The notes beneath the pieces are model-generated. The model was not told the origin of the DNA. It made no database searches and worked only from the letters and a program-made list of their open reading frames with translations. DNA of 64,000 nt, from contig NZ_VTPX01000002.1 of NCBI RefSeq assembly GCF_008298015.1, forward strand, positions 495,796 through 559,795, in the 5' to 3' direction. The stretch is from Salinicola corii (lineage in GTDB: Bacteria > Pseudomonadota > Gammaproteobacteria > Pseudomonadales > Halomonadaceae). Below, piece after piece: positions 1-8,408 of the stretch (its first letter is position 1; each line of letters opens with the position of its first letter). The position numbers were made by a program, and so were the translations under genes.

Positions 1-74
1 ATGATCACGATGACGACCAGCAATTCCAGCAGCGTCACGCCCGCTTGTCGGGAGGCGTGCGGGCATGGATTCAT
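1..74 (-). CDS. gspH: Type II secretion minor pseudopilin GspH (partial)
   Basis: Only the first 24 codons are in the window; the gene runs off the left edge. The start is the ATG that overlaps the TGA of gspG (ATGA). A 12-residue polar leader ends in Ala-Gly and is followed by VTLLELLVVIVI, a prepilin-peptidase site with Glu at position +5 and a hydrophobic helix. The usual Phe at +1 is Val. Being the next gene after gspG, it is most likely the minor pseudopilin GspH, which would cap or seed the periplasmic pseudopilus. GspI or another minor pseudopilin cannot be excluded from so short a piece. Confidence 0.75.
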   Translation of the reverse strand, partial: MNPCPHASRQAGVTLLELLVVIVI

Positions 75-517
75 AACATCCAGTTGCCGATGTCGGCATC
101 GGTGCCCTCACCGCCGGAGGCACTATCGGCACCCAACGAGAAGATATCCACCGAACCGTGCTCGCCGGGACTGCGGTATTGATAAGGATGCCCCCACGGA
201 TCTTCCGGCAGACGGCGGATATAACCATCTGCACGATAGTTCTTGGGCTGAGGTGCCTGGCTGGGCTGGCTGACCAGCGCTTCCAGACTCTGCTGGGTAG
301 TCGGGTAGCGATAATTGTCCAGTCGATACATATCGAGCGCCTGCTCCAGCGTGGAGATGTCGGCCCGCGCCTTTTGCTGCATGGCATCGTCCTGGTTGCT
401 CAGCACATTGGGCGCGACGATGGCGATCAGCAGGCCGATAATGAAGATCACCACCATGATCTCCAGCAAGGTGAAACCGCGTTGCCCGGTGGCAAGGGAG
501 GGGGTGCGATAGGGCAT
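71..517 (-). CDS. gspG: Type II secretion major pseudopilin GspG
   Basis: 148 aa. The chosen ATG (517) has a strong AAGGAG site six bases upstream; an in-frame ATG 21 bases earlier lacks one. The leader MPYRTPSLATGQRG is followed by FTLLEIMVV, the type IV prepilin cleavage site with Glu +5, then one hydrophobic helix. The C-terminal half carries the GspG signature: SLEALVSQP, YIRRLPEDPWGHPYQY, the HGSVDIFSLGAD segment and a final DIGNW. Asp residues near the end match the calcium site of the family. It is the main subunit of the periplasmic pseudopilus that pushes substrates through GspD. It sits 27 bases after gspF and overlaps gspH. Confidence 0.97.
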   Translation of the reverse strand: MPYRTPSLATGQRGFTLLEIMVVIFIIGLLIAIVAPNVLSNQDDAMQQKARADISTLEQALDMYRLDNYRYPTTQQSLEALVSQPSQAPQPKNYRADGYIRRLPEDPWGHPYQYRSPGEHGSVDIFSLGADSASGGEGTDADIGNWML

Positions 518-544
518 GACGAGCTCCTTCGATGGCATGAACGT

Positions 545-1750
545 TCACAGCGCCATTGCGCCGTTGAGACGCATGATGGGCAGCAGGATGGATAACACGA
601 TGGCTAGCACGACGCCGCCCATGGCTAGGATGATGAGCGGTTCGAACAGGGCGAGCGCCATGTCGACACGCCGATTGAAGGTGCCTTCCTGGGTGTCGGC
701 GATACGCTCCAGCATTGGTTCCAAAGTGCCGCTGGCCTCACCGCTGGCGACCATGTGCAGCAATGTGGGGGAGAATTGCCGACTCTCCGCCATGGCGCGA
801 TTCAGACTGATACCGCTGGTGACCTGTTCGGCGATTCGATCGACGGTCTGACGCAGGCGCTGATTGCCCAGCGTGTCGCGGCTGACACGCAGGGCGTCAA
901 GAAGAGGAATGCCACTACGGGTCAGAATGGCGAGAGTGCGCGTCAGACGCGCGGTGTCGAGCAGCAATACCAGCTCGCCGATACGTGGCAGTCGTAGCAG
1001 TCCACGATCCCAGCGCAGTCGCAACGCGGGACGGCGCAGCGCGCGGCGTAGGCCGACGACCGCCAGCCCGATCAGCAGAGCGATCCACAGCCCACTGCTC
1101 TGCAGCAGTTGCGACAACCCGATCATGATCCGAGTGATCAACGGCAAGGCCATGTCGGCATGTTCGAATTGGGCGGCGAGTTTGGGCACGACGTAGGTCA
1201 TCAGACCGATGACCACGGCGATCGAAACCGCTACCAGCACCATCGGATAGACCAGTGCGGTGCGCGCCTTCTGGCGCTGGGCCTGAACGCGTTCGAGATA
1301 ATCCGCCAGACGCTCGAGCACCGTCGCCAGTCTCCCCGCCCGTTCTCCGGCGGCCACCAGGGCGCAATAAAGCGTCTCGAAGCTCGTCGGATGGTCGCGT
1401 AGGCTGTCGGCGAGGCTATAACCCTCGCGGACACGATTGAGCACCGCCAGCAGTATGGCGCGGGCGCGCGGCTGGTCGGCCTGTTTGACCAGCGCATCCA
1501 GCGCATCGCCCAGCGGAATTCCGGCATCCAGTAGCGTGGCGAGCTGGCGGGTAAGCAGAGCCAGGCTGGTGGCGCCAATGCGGCCGCGTCGGGATGCCTT
1601 GCGGGAATGTGCCTCGGCCAGGGCTAGACGTCGGGGAAACAGTTCCTGGTCGCGGAGTAGCTGACGTGCCTGGCGCTCGCTATCGGCTTGTATGACGTCG
1701 CGGCGTCGTGTGCCGTCCGCCGTCAAGGCCAGGTAGCGGTAGGTCGGCAT
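545..1750 (-). CDS. gspF: Type II secretion inner-membrane platform protein GspF
   Basis: 401 aa, normal length. The N-terminal MPTYRYLALTADGTRRR is the typical GspF opening. Two T2SSF domains follow (about residues 65-190 and 270-390), each with the LLDAGIPLGDAL or LTRSGIPLLDAL motif and an ASGEASG/AAGERAG turn. Three membrane segments lie near 165-190, 215-235 and 370-395. GspF is the polytopic core of the inner-membrane platform and contacts GspE and GspL. The start has AAGGA nine bases upstream. A 131-base AT-richer gap separates it from gspE, the only real spacer in this operon, so an internal promoter is possible although none is clear. Confidence 0.97.
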   Translation of the reverse strand: MPTYRYLALTADGTRRRDVIQADSERQARQLLRDQELFPRRLALAEAHSRKASRRGRIGATSLALLTRQLATLLDAGIPLGDALDALVKQADQPRARAILLAVLNRVREGYSLADSLRDHPTSFETLYCALVAAGERAGRLATVLERLADYLERVQAQRQKARTALVYPMVLVAVSIAVVIGLMTYVVPKLAAQFEHADMALPLITRIMIGLSQLLQSSGLWIALLIGLAVVGLRRALRRPALRLRWDRGLLRLPRIGELVLLLDTARLTRTLAILTRSGIPLLDALRVSRDTLGNQRLRQTVDRIAEQVTSGISLNRAMAESRQFSPTLLHMVASGEASGTLEPMLERIADTQEGTFNRRVDMALALFEPLIILAMGGVVLAIVLSILLPIMRLNGAMAL

Positions 1751-1881
1751 GGAAATCCTTGCTTATTGTCATCGCTGGTTGTCATCGCTTGCGCGCTCGA
1801 GAGCGCTGACGAACGACTGCGCTGGTGAATACTGCGCAGCGCAAAAGTATCGCAATGAAATGTTGCAGTTTTGCGGTGATG

Positions 1882-3402
1882 TCATGTGTGGATGTGGATC
1901 GCGCGCAAGATCTCGTCGTAGCTGGTCTCACCTGCCTCCAGACGCTGCTGCGCCGCTTGTGTCAGTGAAAGATTGTGGGCAAACGCATGGTGGCTGAGTT
2001 CGGCTTCGGAGGCACCGTCGTGGATCAGGCTCATCAGGGTGTCGTCGATAGCGATGAATTCATAAAGACCCAGACGTCCGCGATAGCCGGTGTGGTCGCA
2101 CTGCTCGCAACCCACGGGGATGGCAACACGTTCCAGTTGGGGCAGGCCAGGAAGCGACGGTACGCCGCCGTCCGATGTGGCGTGCCATTGGCGACAGGCA
2201 GGGCATAGCCGTCGCACCAGACGCTGGGCCATCACGCCCTTGAGGCTGGTGGCCAGCAGGTAAGGCTCGATGCCCATGTCGCGTAGACGCGCCACGGCTC
2301 CCAGTGCGCTGTTGGTATGCAGCGTGGAGAGCACCAGATGGCCTGTCAGACTGGATTGCACGGCGATGGCGGCGGTTTCCAGATCGCGAATCTCTCCAAT
2401 CATGATCACGTCCGGATCCTGACGCAGAATGGCGCGCAGACCTCGGGCGAAAGTCAGCCCCGCATGAGGGTTGACAGGGGTCTGCCCAATGCCGGGGATG
2501 GCGTACTCCACCGGATCTTCGACGGTCAGGATATTGCGCTCGCTGTCGTTGAGGAGATTGAGACTGGCATACAGCGTGGTGGTCTTGCCGGAACCGGTAG
2601 GGCCGGTATTGAGCAGAATGCCGTTGGGCTGACGCAGCGTATGACGGTAGCGATCCAGCATTTCCTGTGGCATGCCGAGTCTTTCCAGATCGAGCAGGCT
2701 GGCATGCTTGTCGAGCAGGCGCATGACGACACGCTCTCCGTGAATGCCGGGCAGGGTCGAGACGCGAATATCGACCTGGCGTCCCGCCGTGCGCACGGCG
2801 ATACGACCATCCTGTGGTTGGCGCTTCTCGGCGATATCGAGCTTGGCCATCACCTTGATTCGCGAAATCAGCATTGCTGCCAGCACGCGGGGCGGCTTGA
2901 GCGCGGTACGCAGTGAGCCATCGACGCGCAGGCGGATCACCAGCTCTTTCTCGAACGGCTCGACATGAATGTCCGAAGCGCCGAGCCGCAGGGCCTCGGA
3001 AAAGACGCCGTTGATCAGGCGAATGACTGGCGCTTCGTTCTCGGCATCGAGCAAATCTTCGGCACGTGGCAACTCCTGCATCAGACTATCGAGATCGACG
3101 TGCTCGGCGAGACCCTCCAGCAGTGCTTCGGTACTGGCCCGGTCGGTATCATAGAGTTCGCCCAGACGTGCTTCGAAGCGGGTTTCATCGAGCCACTCGC
3201 ATCCTTTGGCCGTACCGTGGACTCGCTGTAGTTCTTGCAAGATCGCGATCTGTTGCTGTGGTCCGTCGTGACGACAATAGAGTTGGTAGCTCTGTGCCGT
3301 GGGCACTGCCGCTATGCCGGCTCGTTGCGCGATACGGTACGACAGCAGCGGTGGCTTTGACGTGTTCTCTCCCTGTGTCTCTTCTTCGGCTTGTTCGCTC
3401 AT
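1882..3402 (-). CDS. gspE: Type II secretion ATPase GspE
   Basis: 506 aa. The start is the ATG overlapping the gspD stop (ATGA). It has an N-terminal N1E-like domain, then the secretion ATPase core: ASDIHVEPFE, Walker A GPTGSGKTTT near residue 270, the Asp box, Walker B RQDPDVIMIGEIRD and the His box with STLHTNSA. Near the C terminus CPAC and CEQC form the zinc-binding tetracysteine unit typical of GspE and PilB. It is the cytoplasmic hexameric motor that powers pseudopilus assembly, docked on GspL and GspF. All catalytic motifs are intact, so the machine appears functional. Confidence 0.97.
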   Translation of the reverse strand: MSEQAEEETQGENTSKPPLLSYRIAQRAGIAAVPTAQSYQLYCRHDGPQQQIAILQELQRVHGTAKGCEWLDETRFEARLGELYDTDRASTEALLEGLAEHVDLDSLMQELPRAEDLLDAENEAPVIRLINGVFSEALRLGASDIHVEPFEKELVIRLRVDGSLRTALKPPRVLAAMLISRIKVMAKLDIAEKRQPQDGRIAVRTAGRQVDIRVSTLPGIHGERVVMRLLDKHASLLDLERLGMPQEMLDRYRHTLRQPNGILLNTGPTGSGKTTTLYASLNLLNDSERNILTVEDPVEYAIPGIGQTPVNPHAGLTFARGLRAILRQDPDVIMIGEIRDLETAAIAVQSSLTGHLVLSTLHTNSALGAVARLRDMGIEPYLLATSLKGVMAQRLVRRLCPACRQWHATSDGGVPSLPGLPQLERVAIPVGCEQCDHTGYRGRLGLYEFIAIDDTLMSLIHDGASEAELSHHAFAHNLSLTQAAQQRLEAGETSYDEILRAIHIHT

Positions 3403-5528
3403 GGCGTCAGCGTCCCCAGGCGCTCCCGGGCTGAGGGATAGAGCGTCTGCCAATCGGTGGCGGGCCTTTGGCCCTCCGCTGTCGACGAGTCTGGGGCCGA
3501 CGAGATAGAGGCGTTTGCCGTTTCCAGCTCGGGCAGACGCTGCTCTGCATCCAGATCGTGCAACAACTGCTGCGCGCGCATGTAGCGGTATTTTTCCGCC
3601 GTTGCGGCATCCATCGTCTGTGCATCACGAATCACCCGGGCGCGGATGAATACCATCAGGTTCTGCTTCTCGCTTTCATTGCTGGAATAGCGGAACAGAT
3701 TGCCGATCAGTGGGATATCGCCCAGTAGCGGCACGCGTTGCTGGGCATTGCTGTTCTGGCGGCTGATCAGTCCCCCCAGCACGATGATGCCGCCATCCTG
3801 GGTCACCACGGTGGTTTCGATTTCGCGCTTGTTGGTGACAACGTCGCTGGCGTCGACGTTGTTGGCGATCGATGACACCTCCTGAGTGATCTGCATGCGA
3901 ATGGTATTGTCCGCGCTGATGGTCGGTCGGATATGCAGTTTGACGCCGACATCCTCGCGCTGGATCGTCTGGTAGGGATTGGAGTTGTCGACGGTGGTGG
4001 AGCCGGTGACGAAGGGCACTTCCTGACCGACCAGAATGTAGGCCTCGGCGTTGTCCAGCGTCATTAGCGAAGGCGTCGACAGCAGGTTGGTATCGGTATC
4101 GCTACGCAGGGCGTTGAGCAGCACGGCGAAGCTGATCCCGCTATCGCTGAGGCGGCCCACACCCGTGGTAATGCCCCCCATGCTGCCCAACAACGAGCCC
4201 AGTGCCGAGGTATCGTCGCTAGCGGCTGCGGCAGCTATCTCGGCAATACCGGGGTTGGAGGAAGTCGGAAAGTTGACACTACCGACGGGGATTGAGCCGC
4301 TTCCGCTGGTATCGGCAAACAACCATTGCACGCCGATCTGTCGAGCACGACTCTCGGTGATCTCGGCAATGATCGCTTCCACCGCTACCTGGGCGCGACG
4401 AATGTCGAGACGTTCGATGATGCGTTGGTACTTGTCGAGTTGATTGGAAGGGCCGGACAACACGATGGCGTTGGTATCGGGATAAACTGCAAAGGAGACG
4501 TTCTTGCCGTTGTCCAGTGACGACATGGTGCCCGAGGCGCTGCTGGAACCAGTGCCGGATGCGCTGGATGTGTCGGCAGCGCTGGTATCGCTGCCGGCGA
4601 GCGCCGTGCCCGGGTTGGCGCTATCGAGGCTGCTGGACAAGCCGCCTACGCTGTTGCCGCTACGCAGGTTGTTCAACACATTGACCACGGCTTCGGCGCT
4701 GCTGTGGTTGAGATAGATCACGCGGGTGTTGGTTTGCTGGCTGGTTTGGGTATCCAGCGAGGCGACGAGTCGCTTGAGACGTTCCCGCTCGCGGCCAGGA
4801 CCGAAGACCACCAGGGCATCGTCGCTGGGGGCGGCGATGACGCGGGTCTGGCTGCCCTCCTGCTGCATGACACCATCCAGCGTTTCCGCCAGATCCTTGG
4901 CCGAAGCATTGTGCAGCGGAATCATCTGCGCCTCGCTCTCGCGGCTCTGGTCCAGACGCTGGGCCAGACGGGTCAAGCGTTCCAGGTTGTCGCGCCAGTC
5001 GGTGACCACCAGCAGTCGGCTATCCGGATAGGCGGTGACGAGGCCGACTCGAGTATCCACCAGCGGTTTCAGAATCTCGGCCAGCGTCGTGGCATTCAAA
5101 TGCTGGGTTTCGATCACCTGGGTCGCAATGACCTGGCCTGCGTCATCCCCGCCCAGTGGCACGGGCTGGGTGCGGGCGACTTGATCCGGCACCACGCGCA
5201 CGCTGCCGTCGCTCAAGGGAATGGTGGCATAGCCGTTGACCTGCAGTTCGTTCTGAAATACCCGGTAGAGTTCATCGGCGGTTAGCGCACGCTGGCTGTT
5301 GAGACTGATATTGCCGCGCACGCGTGGGTCGATGACGAAGGACTTGCCGGTAATACGGCCAATGCTGTGGATGAATTCCGCCAGACTGACGTCATCGAAA
5401 TCGACTTCGTAACGCGGAGCCTCTACGTTACCTTCGGGGGGCCAAGGCTGGCCGCTGGCGGTGGGCAGCCAGGCGAATAGTGACCAGGTGAATAACAATA
5501 GGGTGCCGAGCACCATACGCAACATCAT
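3399..5528 (-). CDS. gspD: Type II secretion outer-membrane secretin GspD
   Basis: 709 aa with a Sec signal peptide of about 26 residues (hydrophobic FTWSLFAWLPTASG). The N0 domain (VDFDDVSLAEFIHSIGRITG) is followed by N1-N3 repeats and the secretin barrel with LLSTPSLMTLDN, VGQEVPF and VLGGLISR. The N3 region carries a Ser/Gly/Thr-rich insert (about residues 300-340), a common variable loop. The product forms the multimeric outer-membrane channel. The start overlaps the gspC stop by ATGA and the stop overlaps gspE by ATGA, which implies translational coupling. No pilotin gene is visible in this window. Confidence 0.97.
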   Translation of the reverse strand: MMLRMVLGTLLLFTWSLFAWLPTASGQPWPPEGNVEAPRYEVDFDDVSLAEFIHSIGRITGKSFVIDPRVRGNISLNSQRALTADELYRVFQNELQVNGYATIPLSDGSVRVVPDQVARTQPVPLGGDDAGQVIATQVIETQHLNATTLAEILKPLVDTRVGLVTAYPDSRLLVVTDWRDNLERLTRLAQRLDQSRESEAQMIPLHNASAKDLAETLDGVMQQEGSQTRVIAAPSDDALVVFGPGRERERLKRLVASLDTQTSQQTNTRVIYLNHSSAEAVVNVLNNLRSGNSVGGLSSSLDSANPGTALAGSDTSAADTSSASGTGSSSASGTMSSLDNGKNVSFAVYPDTNAIVLSGPSNQLDKYQRIIERLDIRRAQVAVEAIIAEITESRARQIGVQWLFADTSGSGSIPVGSVNFPTSSNPGIAEIAAAAASDDTSALGSLLGSMGGITTGVGRLSDSGISFAVLLNALRSDTDTNLLSTPSLMTLDNAEAYILVGQEVPFVTGSTTVDNSNPYQTIQREDVGVKLHIRPTISADNTIRMQITQEVSSIANNVDASDVVTNKREIETTVVTQDGGIIVLGGLISRQNSNAQQRVPLLGDIPLIGNLFRYSSNESEKQNLMVFIRARVIRDAQTMDAATAEKYRYMRAQQLLHDLDAEQRLPELETANASISSAPDSSTAEGQRPATDWQTLYPSARERLGTLTP

Positions 5529-6406
5529 GGGGAAAGCTCCAATACCAGCATCACGGGTTGGCCGTCTCGTTGTAGTTGTACGCGGACCTCGGAAGTGTCT
5601 TCGAACGCGGCGCGCAGTTGATCCAGGCTCAATGCGTTCACGGCGTGGCCGGCAATCGCCGTTATCACATCGCCGGAGTGGAATGGCAGTGCCTCGAACA
5701 GCGTGCCGTCCCGCCCCGGACGTAAGCGATAACCGCTCAGCGTGCCGCCATGGGTGATGGGAATGGTCTGTATCTGGGGCAGCAGACGGGTAGGCTGGGC
5801 GAGTAACTGATTCCGGTAATCGTCGCCGAACTGGGCGCGTAGCGCTTGCTCAGGCCACCTCGCGCGTTCGATGGGGATGCCACCGGTGGGGTGACCAGAC
5901 GACGGGGTGGGCTCGGCCTTTGTCACAGCATTGGGAGTAGTGGTCGGTTCATCGCTGGGCCATGGCAGAAGTTCATGACGTCTACGGTTGTTCAGAACCA
6001 ATCCTTGCGCAGTGATATCGATCAGATCCACTTCATCCAGTAGGGCGTCGCCGCGCATGGCGACCTCGGGGCCTTGAGGCGTTTCGAGCACGATCACGGA
6101 CCGCGACAGCGGAATACCACGCAAGACCCCGACAATATGCAGGGGCAGTTGCGTTCGAGGTAGATCGCTCTGGTCCTGGTCGGCGGTAGTGCGATGCCAT
6201 GAACCGTCGGCCACTATCGGCAGGGCCGCAGATGGAGGCGTGTAAGTCTGATAAGCCATGGGATGAGACGGGTGGTTGAAGTCCCAGATCAACTGGGCGC
6301 CGCCTGCCAGCACGCGCGCCGCCAGCCATACCACCACGCACCACAGCAGCCAATGCCCGTAAGGACGCAGCCTGTCAGCAGCCGATGACAGAACCGGACG
6401 CATCAT
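5525..6406 (-). CDS. gspC: Type II secretion inner-membrane protein GspC
   Basis: 293 aa when started at the ATG forming TGATG with the upstream stop. A short cytoplasmic end is followed by one membrane helix (HWLLWCVVVWLAARVLAG). A periplasmic homology region follows (LHIVGVLRGIPLSRSVIVLETPQG, ending near LNNRRRHELLPW), then a Pro/Thr-rich linker and a C-terminal PDZ-like domain (SGYRLRPGRDGTLFEALPFHSGDVITAIAGHAVN). GspC connects the inner platform to the N0 domain of GspD and helps select substrates. It is the first classical Gsp gene of the operon and is preceded directly by the SoxB-like lipoprotein gene. Confidence 0.95.
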   Translation of the reverse strand: MMRPVLSSAADRLRPYGHWLLWCVVVWLAARVLAGGAQLIWDFNHPSHPMAYQTYTPPSAALPIVADGSWHRTTADQDQSDLPRTQLPLHIVGVLRGIPLSRSVIVLETPQGPEVAMRGDALLDEVDLIDITAQGLVLNNRRRHELLPWPSDEPTTTPNAVTKAEPTPSSGHPTGGIPIERARWPEQALRAQFGDDYRNQLLAQPTRLLPQIQTIPITHGGTLSGYRLRPGRDGTLFEALPFHSGDVITAIAGHAVNALSLDQLRAAFEDTSEVRVQLQRDGQPVMLVLELSP

Positions 6407-8163
6407 CAGCTCAGACGGCGCTTGGGATGCCAGCCGGGATGCCCATCCACGAAACGCAGCTCGGCCCGGGGCGGAAGAGGCAACGGCGCCTTGGGATCGC
6501 GTGCGAGGAGATAGCGCTCCAGTATCTGCCAGAGTGGATCGCCAGATGGTGCATCTGGCCTTGAGCTCCAACTGATGACCCGTTCACTGGGAGCATTGCG
6601 CAGCTTCACCCGCTGGCCACGCTCGGTGCCGTACTGACACTCCCACTCGACGCCGATGACACGCGGCAGATCTTCACTGTTATCCAGCAGGATCGGGTCG
6701 TCGAAACACTGATCCGATTCGCGTTCCAGCAGTCGACGCAGGCTGTCGGTAGTCATCGACAGACTGAATACCGACGTACTGTGACCACCGCTCAAGCTGA
6801 GCAGGTGATCCCGAGTGATCGCGCCGTTGGGGGGAACGATGCGGTCATAGCGCTGGCCCGGAGAGAGGCCGGTTTGTGTGGTCTCGCCGCTGGAGTGGCG
6901 CAACGCCTCGAGGATCAGGGAATCCCAACTGCCCCCCGTGGTATCGCGCCGCCACAGCCAGTCCGGCACCCGGCCTACCGAGCGATCGAGCCAATCCTGA
7001 TAGGGCGCGCGCAGGCGCTCGACCTCAGTCTGGTAATAGTCGAACCTGGCGCGGGCTGTCGGCGTTAGTGCCTGTTCATCCGCGCTGTGAAAGGCAGCCT
7101 TGAACTGCCATTGTCCGTTGACGCTGCGGCAACTAATTTGGAATAACCCTACTCCCCGCGACCCGGAGAAACAGACCGGAATCTGTCGTCCCTGGGCTTG
7201 ATCGACCATGACCAGATCGGGCCATAGGTCCAGTCCGCGGGCACACAGCAGGATATCAGCATCCTGCAGTCGCTGGGCCAGCCATATCCCGGAGCCGCTA
7301 CCGGTATCTGCCAGCACTATCACCAGATCGGCCTGTTGGCGGGCTTGCGCCACTTGCTCTTGGACCGCCAAGAACCAGACATCCAGTGCTCTATGCTCGT
7401 CATGGGCGTAAGGGTTCGTCGCTCCGACCACGGCGATATCGACACCGCCGCGCTCGAAATAGCCGATACCGCTGACGCTGTCGTCGGGATTGCTCGCGTG
7501 GTCCAGCACGCCGAGCACCGGTTTGCCGTAGCGTCGATACAGCGCGGCGCTATCGTCGTACCATTGCGTGCGCTCATCGCTGCTGACACGGGCGTCGCTA
7601 CCCAGCAAGCCGCTGACGTCGACGCCGGATGCTCCTCGCGTGAGATAGCCCATGCCGCCGCCATTCCAGCACTGACCGTTTTCCAGCGTGAGGCAACGAT
7701 CCGTTCCCAGAGTCTTGCGCAACGCTTCCAGCATGGCAGCCAACGTGGCATAGCCACCCAGAGAGAACTGAGTGGCTTGCCGGGGCGAAGTCATGAAGGC
7801 TGGTACCGTGCCAGGGGCGATGGCATTGATGCCTTTGCCGGTGGCCCAGGGTGCGCGCCCCAACATACTGGCGGGGCCCAGTCGCGTTGCCGGCACACAG
7901 GGGGTGTCGGCATGAAACGCATCCAGTGTGTCGGCGTAATAAAGCAGCTCGACCTGAGCGGAAGCCGGTGCACGTGACTGGGTTCGAGAACTGCCCAGAG
8001 AGCTGCACCCCGCCATTATCCACGGCAGAAAAAAGGATGCGGCTGTGCCTTGCAGAAACTGCCGGCGTCCCTTGCTCGAAGAGGACGCGGCGTTCGCGGA
8101 AGAAACTGCTGGCTTGTCAGGGCGTGGTGGCGTTGTTGTGTTCGGCCTGGTGAGGTCAGTCAT
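6406..8163 (-). CDS. SoxB/5'-nucleotidase-like Tat lipoprotein lacking the metal ligands
   Basis: 585 aa. A twin-arginine motif (KGRRQFLQG, Arg33-Arg34) precedes a hydrophobic stretch and lipobox IMAGC (Cys53), so it should be exported folded by Tat and lipidated. The rest follows SoxB-type proteins: YATLAAMLEALR, an LTRGASGVDVSGLLG segment, RLRAPYQDWLDRSVGR, then a nucleotidase C-terminal domain (ITRDHLLSLSGGHSTSVFSLSMTTDSLRRLLE). By my alignment the dimetal ligands are gone: the DxH motif reads D78-T-L80, the GDT motif reads NGQC with Gln164, the GH/NHE motif reads SSDE near 194-197, and the GHTHD motif reads CARGLD. It is therefore probably not a metallohydrolase. It heads the gsp operon (TGATG with gspC) and may be a substrate, adaptor or accessory factor of that system; this role is inferred from context only. 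Confidence 0.75.
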   Translation of the reverse strand: MTDLTRPNTTTPPRPDKPAVSSANAASSSSKGRRQFLQGTAASFFLPWIMAGCSSLGSSRTQSRAPASAQVELLYYADTLDAFHADTPCVPATRLGPASMLGRAPWATGKGINAIAPGTVPAFMTSPRQATQFSLGGYATLAAMLEALRKTLGTDRCLTLENGQCWNGGGMGYLTRGASGVDVSGLLGSDARVSSDERTQWYDDSAALYRRYGKPVLGVLDHASNPDDSVSGIGYFERGGVDIAVVGATNPYAHDEHRALDVWFLAVQEQVAQARQQADLVIVLADTGSGSGIWLAQRLQDADILLCARGLDLWPDLVMVDQAQGRQIPVCFSGSRGVGLFQISCRSVNGQWQFKAAFHSADEQALTPTARARFDYYQTEVERLRAPYQDWLDRSVGRVPDWLWRRDTTGGSWDSLILEALRHSSGETTQTGLSPGQRYDRIVPPNGAITRDHLLSLSGGHSTSVFSLSMTTDSLRRLLERESDQCFDDPILLDNSEDLPRVIGVEWECQYGTERGQRVKLRNAPSERVISWSSRPDAPSGDPLWQILERYLLARDPKAPLPLPPRAELRFVDGHPGWHPKRRLS

Positions 8164-8233
8164 GAGTCTCGGTCATTAGGCGGTACACGTTCATGAGCCA
8201 TGGCTTCATCGCTCATGTCGGCCGTCCATCTTA

Positions 8234-8251
8234 ATGACGACTCCATGACAA
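8234..8251 (-). promoter_or_regulatory. Candidate Pho box upstream of the SoxB-like/gsp operon
   Basis: Read on the minus strand the site is TTGTCAT GGAG TCGTCAT, two copies of the PhoB heptamer CTGTCAT (6/7 and 5/7 matches) with the standard four-base spacer, about 70 bases before the start of the SoxB-like gene. The -10 region at the expected distance is poor, so the call is tentative. It is supported by the phoX gene on the other side of the same intergenic region. Confidence 0.45.
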
Positions 8252-8280
8252 TTTGACGATAGGTGAGCGTCATTTTCAGG

Positions 8281-8325
8281 CTGTCTCGGTTCGTTAATCG
8301 ATATGTCATTTCAATAGCCTATGTT
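8281..8325 (+). promoter_or_regulatory. Candidate Pho-type promoter of phoX
   Basis: Three heptamers at 11-base steps, CTGTCTC, CGTTAAT and ATGTCAT, end at 8309 and are followed ten bases later by TATGTT as -10. The outer two copies resemble the PhoB repeat; the middle one is weak (4/7). Spacing to the -10 fits PhoB promoters. The predicted leader is about 77 bases. Confidence 0.4.
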
Positions 8326-8408
8326 CGTTGCAGCGTAATGGGTGGATTCGAATTACAAGCTTGACTGCTAACGACCGATATAACTGAACAGACTTGAGTG
8401 AGGGAACC

